Shown here piece after piece: positions 35,002 through 42,767 of a stretch of DNA of 64,000 nt; the stretch's first letter is position 1, and each line of letters starts with the position of its first letter. Made by a program: the position numbers and the translations under genes. This DNA is from Firmicutes bacterium CAG:145. GTDB lineage: Bacteria > Bacillota > Clostridia > Peptostreptococcales > Anaerovoracaceae. The stretch spans positions 6,946 through 70,945 of the forward strand of contig FR882593.1 of assembly GCA_000435715.1 (NCBI GenBank), read 5' to 3'. The notes beneath the pieces were generated by a model. The model saw nothing but the letters and a program-made list of their open reading frames with translations, was not told the origin of the DNA and ran no database searches.

Positions 35002-36272
35002 GGGGGTTTTGTTATAGTAGCTACGAAATCTTCGAAATCGTCAAAAGAACTGTTTATGAAATCAAAGAGAACGGGATCTTTAAATTCGTATTTTGATACG
35101 GGGACTATATACGGAGCCATGGACGACTCTGCCAGATCAAGCTCCATGCGGCGTATATCCGACAAGTTATAAGACGCCAGAATCAGCTGATTATCTTCTA
35201 TAAGATAATAGACGCCAAGGACATCGTCGTTGAGAAGATAGGTGGCGTTTTTGACATGATCGTTATGAGGCTGAAAGATCATGAACAGCTGTCCGTTTTC
35301 GTAGTCTGTGACCATGGATTTTGAAGTCAGCTTAGTCGTGTGCCGATCAAATTCGGGAGCAGAGGGGACGAGATCCGTCACGGTGATGAACTCCGGTCTT
35401 GAAGTCATCATAGAAGCTTCTGCGGCTGAAACCTGAAATTCCGATATCTTTTCATATTTTACTATTTTGAGATGATCCAAGGTAATCTGAGTGATGAGAA
35501 GAAAAAATTTTCCGCTGTATTCTATTAAAGATTCGCACATATACGATTTGAAAGTATTGAAAGTTCCGAAATCTTTGTCGTCATCAGTAACGTGATAGTC
35601 CGTATTTGAGCCGCTTACGGCGTCAGGAGAATCTTCGATGACGTTTCTCAGAAGGGTGGCTCCCTTGTGATTAGGGAACAGATTGGTACGCACATACCCT
35701 TTGGTGAGAAATTTGGCGGCGCCGAAATCTTTCCCCACACATCTCATGAGAAAATAATTTATGACTTGATATGGTGAGTCCAGACCGGGACATTGCTTGC
35801 ACATCAGAACGTATTCTTCCGAATCGGTGAGTCTTATCCTAGGAGACAACATGAATTCATATTCATCCTTATCCTCGGGGAGGGGAAGACCGCTCCTCAG
35901 ATTCAGGTCCACGTAGCTTTGAAGCATATATCTGACTTCTCTCTCTGTCAGTATGACCCGCTTTCCCCCAAGACCTCCCATGAGATAGTCCTCTATATCG
36001 TTGATCTCCTGAACCTCACTGGGACCGCCGTTTCCTAAAACGCTTCTGTAAGTTTCAAAACCAGATTCTTCGGCGTCGAAATAAAAAAACTGGTGCAGGT
36101 CTGTGAGATGAGAATTCTCAGAAAGTCTCCAGTGGACGCACATACTGACTACGCCCATCAGCCTGGTATCTGTTATTGAGGCCGATACGAATTCCTTGGG
36201 ACTGTCGTCTATAGTTTCAGACAATCCTCCGCTAATCAGTTTAAAAGTTGATCTTATATCTTGATATGACAA
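34992..36272 (-). CDS. Unrecognised conserved-looking protein
   Basis: I do not recognise this 426-residue protein. It has no signal peptide, membrane segment or nucleotide-binding motif. It is mixed alpha/beta, rich in aspartate and glutamate, with regular hydrophobic spacing and about five scattered cysteines, and looks like a soluble cytoplasmic protein. The codon use is similar to neighbouring genes, so it is probably a real gene. It is transcribed alone, away from metK, and its start is near 80 bases from the metK promoter. No functional context is visible. Confidence 0.7.
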   Translation of the reverse strand: MSYQDIRSTFKLISGGLSETIDDSPKEFVSASITDTRLMGVVSMCVHWRLSENSHLTDLHQFFYFDAEESGFETYRSVLGNGGPSEVQEINDIEDYLMGGLGGKRVILTEREVRYMLQSYVDLNLRSGLPLPEDKDEYEFMLSPRIRLTDSEEYVLMCKQCPGLDSPYQVINYFLMRCVGKDFGAAKFLTKGYVRTNLFPNHKGATLLRNVIEDSPDAVSGSNTDYHVTDDDKDFGTFNTFKSYMCESLIEYSGKFFLLITQITLDHLKIVKYEKISEFQVSAAEASMMTSRPEFITVTDLVPSAPEFDRHTTKLTSKSMVTDYENGQLFMIFQPHNDHVKNATYLLNDDVLGVYYLIEDNQLILASYNLSDIRRMELDLAESSMAPYIVPVSKYEFKDPVLFDFINSSFDDFEDFVATITKPPAE

Positions 36273-36353
36273 ATTTATTACCTCGTAGAGTTTTTTATAT
36301 AATCATAGTATACATTATTTTGCTGAAAAAACAACAAAATCTTGGGTTAACAG

Positions 36354-36381
36354 TTGACTTTAAGGGTAAAAGATATATAAT
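36354..36381 (+). promoter_or_regulatory. metK promoter
   Basis: TTGACT (36354-36359) and a perfect TATAAT (36376-36381) are 16 bases apart, placing the start near 36388, just before the riboswitch. Confidence 0.8.
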
Positions 36382-36405
36382 AAAATGAGTAATAAAATTG
36401 AAAAA

Positions 36406-36523
36406 TCCTTATTGAGAGCGGCTGAGGGACTAGGCCCAGAGAAGCCCGGCAACCTGTATGTTTTGTCAGAGAAACGTGAAAGGTGCTAAATCCTACAGAA
36501 ATATTATTTCTGAAAGATGAGGA
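36406..36523 (+). promoter_or_regulatory. SAM-I riboswitch (S-box)
   Basis: The conserved core is present: GAGAGCGGCTGAGGGAC, then GGCCC...GAAGCCCGGCAACC, then AAGGTGCTAAATCC, closing with GATGAGGA. The outer stem TCCTTAT pairs with ATGAGGA. It precedes metK and is followed by a terminator, so binding of S-adenosylmethionine should turn off metK. Confidence 0.95.
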
Positions 36524-36542
36524 AAGATACCGACAAATATCA

Positions 36543-36571
36543 GCCTCTCTTTTCGGAAGAGAGGCTTTTTT
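36543..36571 (+). terminator. SAM riboswitch-controlled terminator
   Basis: GCCTCTCTT pairs with AAGAGAGGC around TTCGG, followed by TTTTTT. It is the expected off-switch expression platform. Confidence 0.92.
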
Positions 36572-36606
36572 CGAGATAAGGATATGAGATCAAAGGAGGT
36601 ACAAAA

Positions 36607-37791
36607 ATGAAAAAATTATTCACATCAGAATCAGTTACAGAAGGCCATCCGGATAAAGTGTGCGATCAGATTTCTGACGCTATACTGGATGCCATCCTCG
36701 AGCAGGACCCTTATGGAAGAGTGGCTGCCGAGACTACTACCACCACAGGATACGCGATGGTCATGGGGGAGATAAGCACCAGGTGTTACGTAGACATCCC
36801 CAAGATAGTCAGAAAAGTGATTCTCGATATCGGGTATGACAGGAGCGATTACGGATTTGACGGAAATACGTGCGCAGTACTTTCAGCTATAGACGAACAG
36901 TCAGGCGACATAGCCATGGGAGTAGATAAGGCTCTTGAGTATAAAGAGGGAACTCTCGACGATAAGATAGACACCATAGGCGCCGGAGATCAGGGCCTCA
37001 TGTTCGGATATGCCTGCAACGAAACGCCTGAGCTTATGCCTATGCCTATAGCTCTGGCCCATAAGCTTGCAAGAAAATTGACTCAGGTGAGAAAAAACGG
37101 AGAACTGAAATATCTCAGACCTGACGGAAAAACGCAGGTGACCGTTGAATACGACGAAAACAGGGTGAAGAGGATAGACACAGTTCTGATTTCCACTCAG
37201 CATGATCCGGATGTTACTCAGGAACAGATAAGACAAGACATAATAGAAAAAGTCATAAAGCCTATAGTCCCTGCGGAACTTTTGGATGATGAAACGAAAT
37301 ATTACGTGAACCCTACAGGCAGGTTCGTAATAGGCGGCCCTCACGGCGATTCCGGCCTTACGGGCAGAAAGATCATAGTAGACAGTTACGGCGGATATGC
37401 CCGTCACGGCGGCGGAGCCTTCTCCGGAAAAGACCCTACAAAAGTAGACCGCAGCGCTTCTTACGCTGCAAGATATGCGGCCAAAAACGTGGTTGCGGCA
37501 GGTATTGCAGACAAGTGCGAAATTCAGCTGGCTTACGCCATAGGCGTCGCCAAGCCTGTATCCATCATGGCAGACACTTTCGGAACAGGCAAGATCACAG
37601 ATGATGAGATAGCGAATCTGATAGAAAAGAACTTTGATCTGAGACCTGCCGCCATCATCAGAGATCTGGATCTGAGGAGACCTATATACAGACAGGTCGC
37701 CGCTTACGGCCACTTCGGAAGAACGGATATAGATCTGCCGTGGGAACACACTGATAAGGCAGAAACACTGAAGAAACAGGCCGGCATATAG
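36607..37791 (+). CDS. metK: S-adenosylmethionine synthase
   Basis: MetK makes S-adenosylmethionine from methionine and ATP. The 394-residue protein has the start motif [17 protein letters not shown], the phosphate-binding [14 protein letters not shown] and the C-terminal [18 protein letters not shown]. The upstream SAM-I riboswitch gives feedback control. SAM is also the cofactor source for the radical-SAM enzyme KamA encoded in this window. AAGGAGG lies six bases before ATG 36607. Confidence 0.98.
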   Translation: MKKLFTSESVTEGHPDKVCDQISDAILDAILEQDPYGRVAAETTTTTGYAMVMGEISTRCYVDIPKIVRKVILDIGYDRSDYGFDGNTCAVLSAIDEQSGDIAMGVDKALEYKEGTLDDKIDTIGAGDQGLMFGYACNETPELMPMPIALAHKLARKLTQVRKNGELKYLRPDGKTQVTVEYDENRVKRIDTVLISTQHDPDVTQEQIRQDIIEKVIKPIVPAELLDDETKYYVNPTGRFVIGGPHGDSGLTGRKIIVDSYGGYARHGGGAFSGKDPTKVDRSASYAARYAAKNVVAAGIADKCEIQLAYAIGVAKPVSIMADTFGTGKITDDEIANLIEKNFDLRPAAIIRDLDLRRPIYRQVAAYGHFGRTDIDLPWEHTDKAETLKKQAGI

Positions 37792-37834
37792 AGAGTTAGA
37801 TATATTTTAAAACCTGTTTTATAAAAAAATAAGA

Positions 37835-37863
37835 GATGCCGTCATGATTATCATGACGGCATC
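37835..37863. terminator. Terminator between metK and the deoC unit
   Basis: GATGCCGTCATG pairs with CATGACGGCATC around a five-base loop. On the minus strand it is followed by CTCTTATTTTTTT, a clear terminator for the deoC transcript; on the plus strand the T-run is weaker. Confidence 0.82.
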
Positions 37864-37902
37864 TTGTCTTTTCAGAATATAATGGCGTTATCTTACGAGT
37901 AT

Positions 37903-38079
37903 TCAGCGCCTTACATCGAGGGCCTGCTTTATATAAGCTACAGTTACGATGGTGCATATCAACACCGCCGCATAAGGCCAGTTGGCCTGAGTATCTCCTA
38001 AGACCTTGGCGCCCAGACAGCAAATACCTATAAATCCTGATATCCCTGCCTTTAAAAAGTTCATAGCTCTGTCTGACAT
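37903..38079 (-). CDS. Small membrane protein (58 residues)
   Basis: The ATG at 38079 follows AGGAGGTG with suitable spacing. The frame reads MSDRAMNFLKAG, a hydrophobic stretch around GFIGICCLG, and a longer membrane segment with WPYAAVLICTIVTVAYI. It begins 16 bases after the deoC stop, so it is probably co-transcribed. No family is recognised. An overlapping longer frame in the same region is less plausible. Confidence 0.55.
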   Translation of the reverse strand: MSDRAMNFLKAGISGFIGICCLGAKVLGDTQANWPYAAVLICTIVTVAYIKQALDVRR

Positions 38080-38094
38080 ATGTAAACACACCTC

Positions 38095-38769
38095 CTATCC
38101 GCGGGTCTTGCTGTCTTCCATGACAGCGACAGATGCGCTGGCGCCGATTCTGTCTGCGCCTGCATTTATCATAGCCATTACAGTATCATAATCTCTTATG
38201 CCGCCGCTGGCTTTGACCTGCAGTCTGTCGCCGACGACTCTGCGCATAAGGGCTATATCTTCTTCAGTAGCCCCGCCCGTCGAAAATCCCGTAGAAGTCT
38301 TTACAAACGCCGCTTTTGCTTCTTCTGCCAGACGGCAGGCGGTTTCCTTCTCCTCATCGCTCAGAAGGCAAGTCTCTATGATGACTTTCACGATGGCGTC
38401 ATATTTGGCAGCCGCGTCGACTACAGCCTTTATATCTTCGTATACGAACTCATCGCCGCCTTCTTTGAGGGCTCCTATGTTGATCACCATATCTATCTCG
38501 CTGGCGCCGTCACGGCAGGCTTCTTCGGTCTCGAACACTTTAGTGGCCGAAGTACATGCTCCTAAAGGGAAGCCGACTACTGCTGCTATCTTTACATCTG
38601 TATTCTCTAACATGTCCCGGCACTGAGCCACATTGGAAGAGTTTACGCAGACCGAATAAAAGTCGTATTCCATGGCCTCGCGACAGAGATTATCTATCTG
38701 GTCGGCGGTAGCATCAGCCTTCAGCAGAGTGTGATCGAAATATTTATTCAAAGGTTTAGCCAGATTCAT
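38095..38769 (-). CDS. deoC: Deoxyribose-phosphate aldolase
   Basis: DeoC splits 2-deoxyribose 5-phosphate into glyceraldehyde 3-phosphate and acetaldehyde. The 224-residue protein has the TIM-barrel signatures [18 protein letters not shown], the Schiff-base lysine segment FVKTSTGF, and VKASGGIRD with the second active-site lysine. AGGAGG lies six bases before the start on the minus strand. A promoter 40 bases upstream shares its -35 box with the divergent gene at 38887. Confidence 0.95.
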   Translation of the reverse strand: MNLAKPLNKYFDHTLLKADATADQIDNLCREAMEYDFYSVCVNSSNVAQCRDMLENTDVKIAAVVGFPLGACTSATKVFETEEACRDGASEIDMVINIGALKEGGDEFVYEDIKAVVDAAAKYDAIVKVIIETCLLSDEEKETACRLAEEAKAAFVKTSTGFSTGGATEEDIALMRRVVGDRLQVKASGGIRDYDTVMAMINAGADRIGASASVAVMEDSKTRG

Positions 38770-38805
38770 CCTTCTACCTCCTCAGGTGTCTTTATCGTAT
38801 TTTCA

Positions 38806-38857
38806 ATTATACCATGATGTAATTTATATTGCAATGGCGGCCTTGGGTGCATATAAT
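38806..38857. promoter_or_regulatory. Divergent promoters sharing one palindromic -35 box
   Basis: TTGCAA at 38829-38834 reads the same on both strands. On the plus strand TATAAT follows at 38852-38857 after 17 bases. On the minus strand TATAAT lies at 38811-38806, also after 17 bases. The two promoters face away from each other for the 38887 gene and deoC. Confidence 0.8.
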
Positions 38858-38886
38858 ATAAGAGTAAAAGCATGAAAGAGGTAATT

Positions 38887-39381
38887 ATGGAAAAAGCAGA
38901 AAGAGATAGTTTAAAACTGGGGAGGCTCAGGTGGCTGTGGTTCCTCCCCGCCATATGTATGTTTTTGGGAACCAGGACATCTTTTGGGACTGCTGCGGCC
39001 CTAACGCTGGCGGCAGTATTCGGCTTTGCTTTCAATAAGATATGCAGAAAGGGAAGCCGGATCATTATATGCGAAGAGATAATCAAGGACATGAGAGAAG
39101 GACTTGACAGAGCCGGTTTTGGCGATACAGTCTTTGAAATAAAGAGTCTTAATATAGGCCTTGTGGTCAGAGTGTATCTGATACAGGCCAGGAATAGAGC
39201 CGAGATATATTCCAAAGTCATTTCCGACAGGCTGGAGGCCAGCTGGTATAAGAAGCATATCTGGCTGACTCAGGTGGTAGACGTAGAAAGAGCAGAAGCT
39301 ATAGGAGACGCCAGAAGAGTTCTCAACGACGCCTTGATAGAGGACATAAAAGAAAAAACGGAAGGCAGAGGAAAAGAATAG
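38887..39381 (+). CDS. Hypothetical protein with N-terminal membrane hairpin
   Basis: The protein is 164 residues. Two hydrophobic segments (WLWFLPAICMFLG and GTAAALTLAAVFGFAF) are at about residues 16-50, followed by a mainly helical soluble part. It has no recognised family. ATG 38887 is preferred over 38872 because AAGAGG lies at 38875-38880. The next gene, DUF3842, starts directly after the stop, so they are coupled. Confidence 0.6.
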   Translation: MEKAERDSLKLGRLRWLWFLPAICMFLGTRTSFGTAAALTLAAVFGFAFNKICRKGSRIIICEEIIKDMREGLDRAGFGDTVFEIKSLNIGLVVRVYLIQARNRAEIYSKVISDRLEASWYKKHIWLTQVVDVERAEAIGDARRVLNDALIEDIKEKTEGRGKE

Positions 39382-39795
39382 ATGAAAAAAGTTTTGATAA
39401 TAGACGGACAAGGGGGCCTTTTGGGAAAACAGATGGTGGAGGCTGTGAGAAAATTGATTCCTGAGGCCGAGATTACGGCTGTCGGAACCAACCCCATGGC
39501 TACTACCAGCATGCTGAAAGCCGGAGCCACAAATGGAGCCACGGGAGAAAACGCAGTCATAGTCGGCGTGAGAAATGCCGATATAATAGTAGGGCCTATA
39601 GGCATCGCGATAGCGGATTCTCTTCTGGGAGAGATCACGCCGGCTATGGCGGTGGCTGTCGGCCAGAGCAGAGCAAAAAAGGTCTTGATTCCTGTTAATA
39701 AATGTAATAATATAGTCGTAGGCACGGAAGGAAAATCCACATCGGATTTGATTTCTGAAGCTATACTTAAGATCAAAGAGATCAGCAGAAGCTGA
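39382..39795 (+). CDS. DUF3842 family protein
   Basis: The 137-residue protein starts with a Rossmann-like GQGGLLGKQ segment and continues with GTNPMATTSMLKAGAT and GPIGIAIADSLLGEITP, as in DUF3842 proteins of clostridia. No function is known. The start codon directly follows the stop of the previous gene, so the two probably make partner proteins. Confidence 0.8.
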   Translation: MKKVLIIDGQGGLLGKQMVEAVRKLIPEAEITAVGTNPMATTSMLKAGATNGATGENAVIVGVRNADIIVGPIGIAIADSLLGEITPAMAVAVGQSRAKKVLIPVNKCNNIVVGTEGKSTSDLISEAILKIKEISRS

Positions 39796-39812
39796 TAGTC
39801 CTGATACCAGAA

Positions 39813-39855
39813 GGTACAGAATCTCCAGAAGGAGACCTGTATCTTTTATTTTTTG
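39813..39855 (+). terminator. Terminator after the DUF3842 gene
   Basis: GGTACAG...CTCC pairs with GGAG...CTGTATC around AGAA, followed by a T-rich stretch. Confidence 0.65.
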
Positions 39856-39908
39856 TAAAAGAACCTGAAGGAGAATCCAAGAGGGAACTTTTAAGAAAAG
39901 AGGAGAAA

Positions 39909-40442
39909 ATGACCAATCAACAAAATCACATCAAGAATCTTGTATTATCCGCCCTGTGTCTGGCTATCGCCATGTACCTGCCGTTTTTGACGGGACAGAT
40001 ACAGACCATAGGAAATATGCTGTGCCCTATGCATATACCTGTATTTTTGTGCGCTTATATGTGCGGATGGAAATGGGCCGCAGCAGTCGGCTTTGTCTCG
40101 CCGTTCATCAGATATTCCGCCTTCGGTATGCCTCCTATAATGCCGGTAGGAATAGGTATGGCTTTTGAAATGCTCACTTACGGACTGGTGGCGGGGATAC
40201 TTTATAAAGTACTGCCTAAAAAAACTGTGAACATTTATGTCTCCCTGATCATATCAATGATAGCAGGAAGGATAGTCTGGGGTATAACGCGGCTTGTCAT
40301 CGCCGGAGTTGTAGCAGATCAGTTCACCTGGCAGATGTTTGTGAGCGGCGCGGTGCTTACGGCAGTTCCGGGGATCATCTTACATATCATACTGATTCCA
40401 ATCATCGTAATTGCGCTCAAAAAGGCGAAACTCATAGACTGA
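39909..40442 (+). CDS. ECF transporter S (substrate-binding) component
   Basis: The 177-residue protein has five or six membrane helices and the S-component features of an ECF vitamin transporter (CPMHIPVFLCAYMCGW, then PIMPVGIGMAFEMLTYGL). S components bind the substrate and dock to a shared EcfA/A'/T module encoded elsewhere. The vitamin is not identifiable here, since there is no riboswitch upstream. AGGAG lies just before the ATG. Confidence 0.78.
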   Translation: MTNQQNHIKNLVLSALCLAIAMYLPFLTGQIQTIGNMLCPMHIPVFLCAYMCGWKWAAAVGFVSPFIRYSAFGMPPIMPVGIGMAFEMLTYGLVAGILYKVLPKKTVNIYVSLIISMIAGRIVWGITRLVIAGVVADQFTWQMFVSGAVLTAVPGIILHIILIPIIVIALKKAKLID

Positions 40443-40487
40443 CAAGTCTGAAAACTGCCTCGAAATGGGGCGCATACACGAAAACAT

Positions 40488-40518
40488 AAATGGCTCAGCG
40501 ATATGCTGGCCATTTTTT
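40488..40518 (+). terminator. Terminator after the ECF S-component gene
   Basis: AAATGGC pairs with GCCATTT with an inner CAGC/GCTG stem, followed by TTTTTT. Confidence 0.75.
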
Positions 40519-40541
40519 GTTTGAACGCACAATGGAAGGTA

Positions 40542-40570
40542 TTGAAAAAGCAAGAGTTTTGTACTATAAT
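40542..40570 (+). promoter_or_regulatory. Promoter of the aspartate kinase gene
   Basis: TTGAAA (40542-40547) and TATAAT (40565-40570) are 17 bases apart, about 47 bases before the start codon. Confidence 0.78.
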
Positions 40571-40616
40571 AATATGTCAAATACATAAGATTTTTTGAGA
40601 GGAAGGAACACCTAAG

Positions 40617-41942
40617 ATGGGTATTAAAGTGGCAAAGTTTGGAGGATCGTCGGTTGCGGACGGAATCCAGCTGACTAAGACCAAACAGATTATAGACAGG
40701 GACCCGGACAGACGCTATATAGTCGTGTCGGCTCCCGGCAAAAGATTTGAAGGAGACAACAAGATCACTGACCTTTTATATTTATGCAAAACTCATATAG
40801 AACACAATCTGCCTTATGATCAGATCTTTCAGGTAGTGGTCGACAGATATATGGCAGTAGAAATAAATTTAGGCGTAGACGTAGATCTGGCCATGCACCT
40901 GGATAAGATAAGGGAAAATCTGAAGAAAAATCCCAGCGCCGATTATATAGCTTCCAGAGGCGAATATCTCAATGCTATATTAGTGGCGGCTTTTCTCGGA
41001 TATGACTTTGTAGATACCGCTGACCTGATAAAATTCGATAATAAGGGAAAAATCCTTATCGAGGAGACCGACCGCCTTCTCAGAGAGGAACTGACAAAAC
41101 ATGAAAGGGCCGTTCTTCCCGGCTTTTACGGTTCCAGCACGGAGGGAGAAATCAGAACTTTCTCGAGGGGAGGCTCCGATATAACGGGAGCTCTAGTAGC
41201 CAGGGCCATCAAAGCCGACGTGTATGAGAACTGGACAGATGTTTCGGGATTTCTGATGGCAGATCCGAGGATCGTCAAAAATCCAAGGCAGATCAAGACC
41301 ATCTCGTATAAAGAACTCAGGGAGCTGTCATATATGGGCGCCAGCGTCCTCCACGAAGATGCCATCTACCCGGCAAGAATGGCCAACGTGCCTATAAATA
41401 TCAGAAACACCAACATACCGCAGGACCCGGGGACTATGATAACCGCAGAGGTCAATCAGGCAGAAGAGGACGGAGGCATCATAACAGGTATCGCCGGAAG
41501 CAAAGATTTCACCGTGGTGGCGCTGTACAAAAATATGATGAGCAGCGAACGCGGATTCGTCAGAAGAATTCTCGGAATCTTAGACGACTACGATATAAAC
41601 TTTGAGCACCTGCCCAGCGGAATAGATACGGTGTCGGTGGTGATGTCCAATAAGGCTGTAGGCGACAGGCTGGACGAGATACTCGAAGCTTTTCGCCAGA
41701 GGCTGCAGCCTGACAGCATAGACGTATTTGAAAATATGGCATTGATAGCGACCGTGGGACATAGGATGTCTTACAGACCGGGCGTATCGGCTAAGCTTTT
41801 TAATGCGCTGGGGGAGGCCAGGGTCAATATCAGGATGATAGACCAGGGCTCCAGCGAGATGAATATTATAGTCGGAGTAGAAAACAAAGATTTTGAAAAA
41901 GCCATAAAAGCAATTTATAATGCGTTCGTGGAGGAGGAATAG
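40617..41942 (+). CDS. Aspartate kinase
   Basis: This 441-residue enzyme phosphorylates aspartate in the first step toward lysine, threonine and methionine. It begins with KVAKFGGSSVADG, has the substrate-binding GSSTEGEIRTFSRGGSDITGA region, and ends with two ACT domains (from about residue 300) for feedback control. The three-enzyme class (lysC, thrA, metL type) cannot be told from sequence alone. The following kinase-like gene starts four bases after the stop, with its ribosome binding site within the end of this gene. Confidence 0.93.
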   Translation: MGIKVAKFGGSSVADGIQLTKTKQIIDRDPDRRYIVVSAPGKRFEGDNKITDLLYLCKTHIEHNLPYDQIFQVVVDRYMAVEINLGVDVDLAMHLDKIRENLKKNPSADYIASRGEYLNAILVAAFLGYDFVDTADLIKFDNKGKILIEETDRLLREELTKHERAVLPGFYGSSTEGEIRTFSRGGSDITGALVARAIKADVYENWTDVSGFLMADPRIVKNPRQIKTISYKELRELSYMGASVLHEDAIYPARMANVPINIRNTNIPQDPGTMITAEVNQAEEDGGIITGIAGSKDFTVVALYKNMMSSERGFVRRILGILDDYDINFEHLPSGIDTVSVVMSNKAVGDRLDEILEAFRQRLQPDSIDVFENMALIATVGHRMSYRPGVSAKLFNALGEARVNIRMIDQGSSEMNIIVGVENKDFEKAIKAIYNAFVEEE

Positions 41943-41945
41943 CTT

Positions 41946-42560
41946 ATGAAAAAACTGGTGACTATCAGCCGTGAGTACGGAAGCGGCGGAAGAATAATAG
42001 GAAAGATACTGGCAGAGAAATTGGGAGTGCCGTTCTATGACAAGGAGATCATAGATATGGCCGTGCAGGAGAGCGGGTTTTCCAGAGAGATGATAGAAAG
42101 CGCCGAGCTGAAGGCCAAGAGCAGCTTCGCATATAATCTGGCTTCCGCCCTGAACTTCAGCGAAGGAATGAGTTCAAGCCCGCTGTCTGTCAACGAAAAA
42201 CTCTTTTTAGCTCAGTTTCAGGTCATCGCCGAGATAGGAAATAAGGAAGAGGGCGTCATAGTAGGACGGTGCGCCGATTATGTGCTCAAAGATGTTCCCG
42301 GGGTGACCAACGTATTCGTTCACGCCGAGATAGAAGACAGGATAAAGAGATCTATCGAAGTCTACGGAGACGAAAAAGATAAGATAGAGCACGTCATAAA
42401 TACTTACGATAAAGCCAGGCAAAATTATTATAACTATCACACATGTCAGAAGTGGGGGGAGTATAAGAACTACAACCTGGCTATCAACAGCAGCTATATC
42501 ACTGAAGAAGAAGCCGCCATGCTGATAAAAGATTACGTAGAAAGAAGGACCTACAGATGA
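41946..42560 (+). CDS. Cytidylate kinase-like family protein
   Basis: The 204-residue protein has the phosphate-binding SREYGSGGRIIGK segment of the clostridial cytidylate kinase-like (AAA_26) family, plus GVIVGRCADYVL. It is shorter and more divergent than true Cmk, so a nucleotide kinase activity is by similarity only. It lies between aspartate kinase and a small membrane peptide, whose start overlaps its stop. Confidence 0.82.
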   Translation: MKKLVTISREYGSGGRIIGKILAEKLGVPFYDKEIIDMAVQESGFSREMIESAELKAKSSFAYNLASALNFSEGMSSSPLSVNEKLFLAQFQVIAEIGNKEEGVIVGRCADYVLKDVPGVTNVFVHAEIEDRIKRSIEVYGDEKDKIEHVINTYDKARQNYYNYHTCQKWGEYKNYNLAINSSYITEEEAAMLIKDYVERRTYR

Positions 42561-42727
42561 AAATCGGAATGATAAAGGCAAAGAATCCTGCGCCGGAAAG
42601 CAAGATAAATTCAAATGCTGTGCTGAAAGGCATAGGCATAGGCCTGGCCGCCGCTGTGGCAATAACGGCAGCAACGACAGCCGCTGTAAAAATGGTTACC
42701 TCCCAGAACGGAGAAAAAGACCAATAG
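42557..42727 (+). CDS. 56-residue single-span membrane peptide
   Basis: ATG 42557 overlaps the stop of the upstream kinase-like gene (ATGA), and the frame is open to TAG 42725-42727. It encodes a basic N-terminus, a hydrophobic Gly/Ala-rich segment (GIGIGLAAAVAITAATTAAV), and a charged tail. Both the codon overlap and the membrane segment suggest a real coupled gene. No family is recognised. Confidence 0.55.
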   Translation: MKIGMIKAKNPAPESKINSNAVLKGIGIGLAAAVAITAATTAAVKMVTSQNGEKDQ

Positions 42728-42767
42728 CGCCGCTTTCGGATGCTGAAAGAATGAAAGGACAAGAGAA

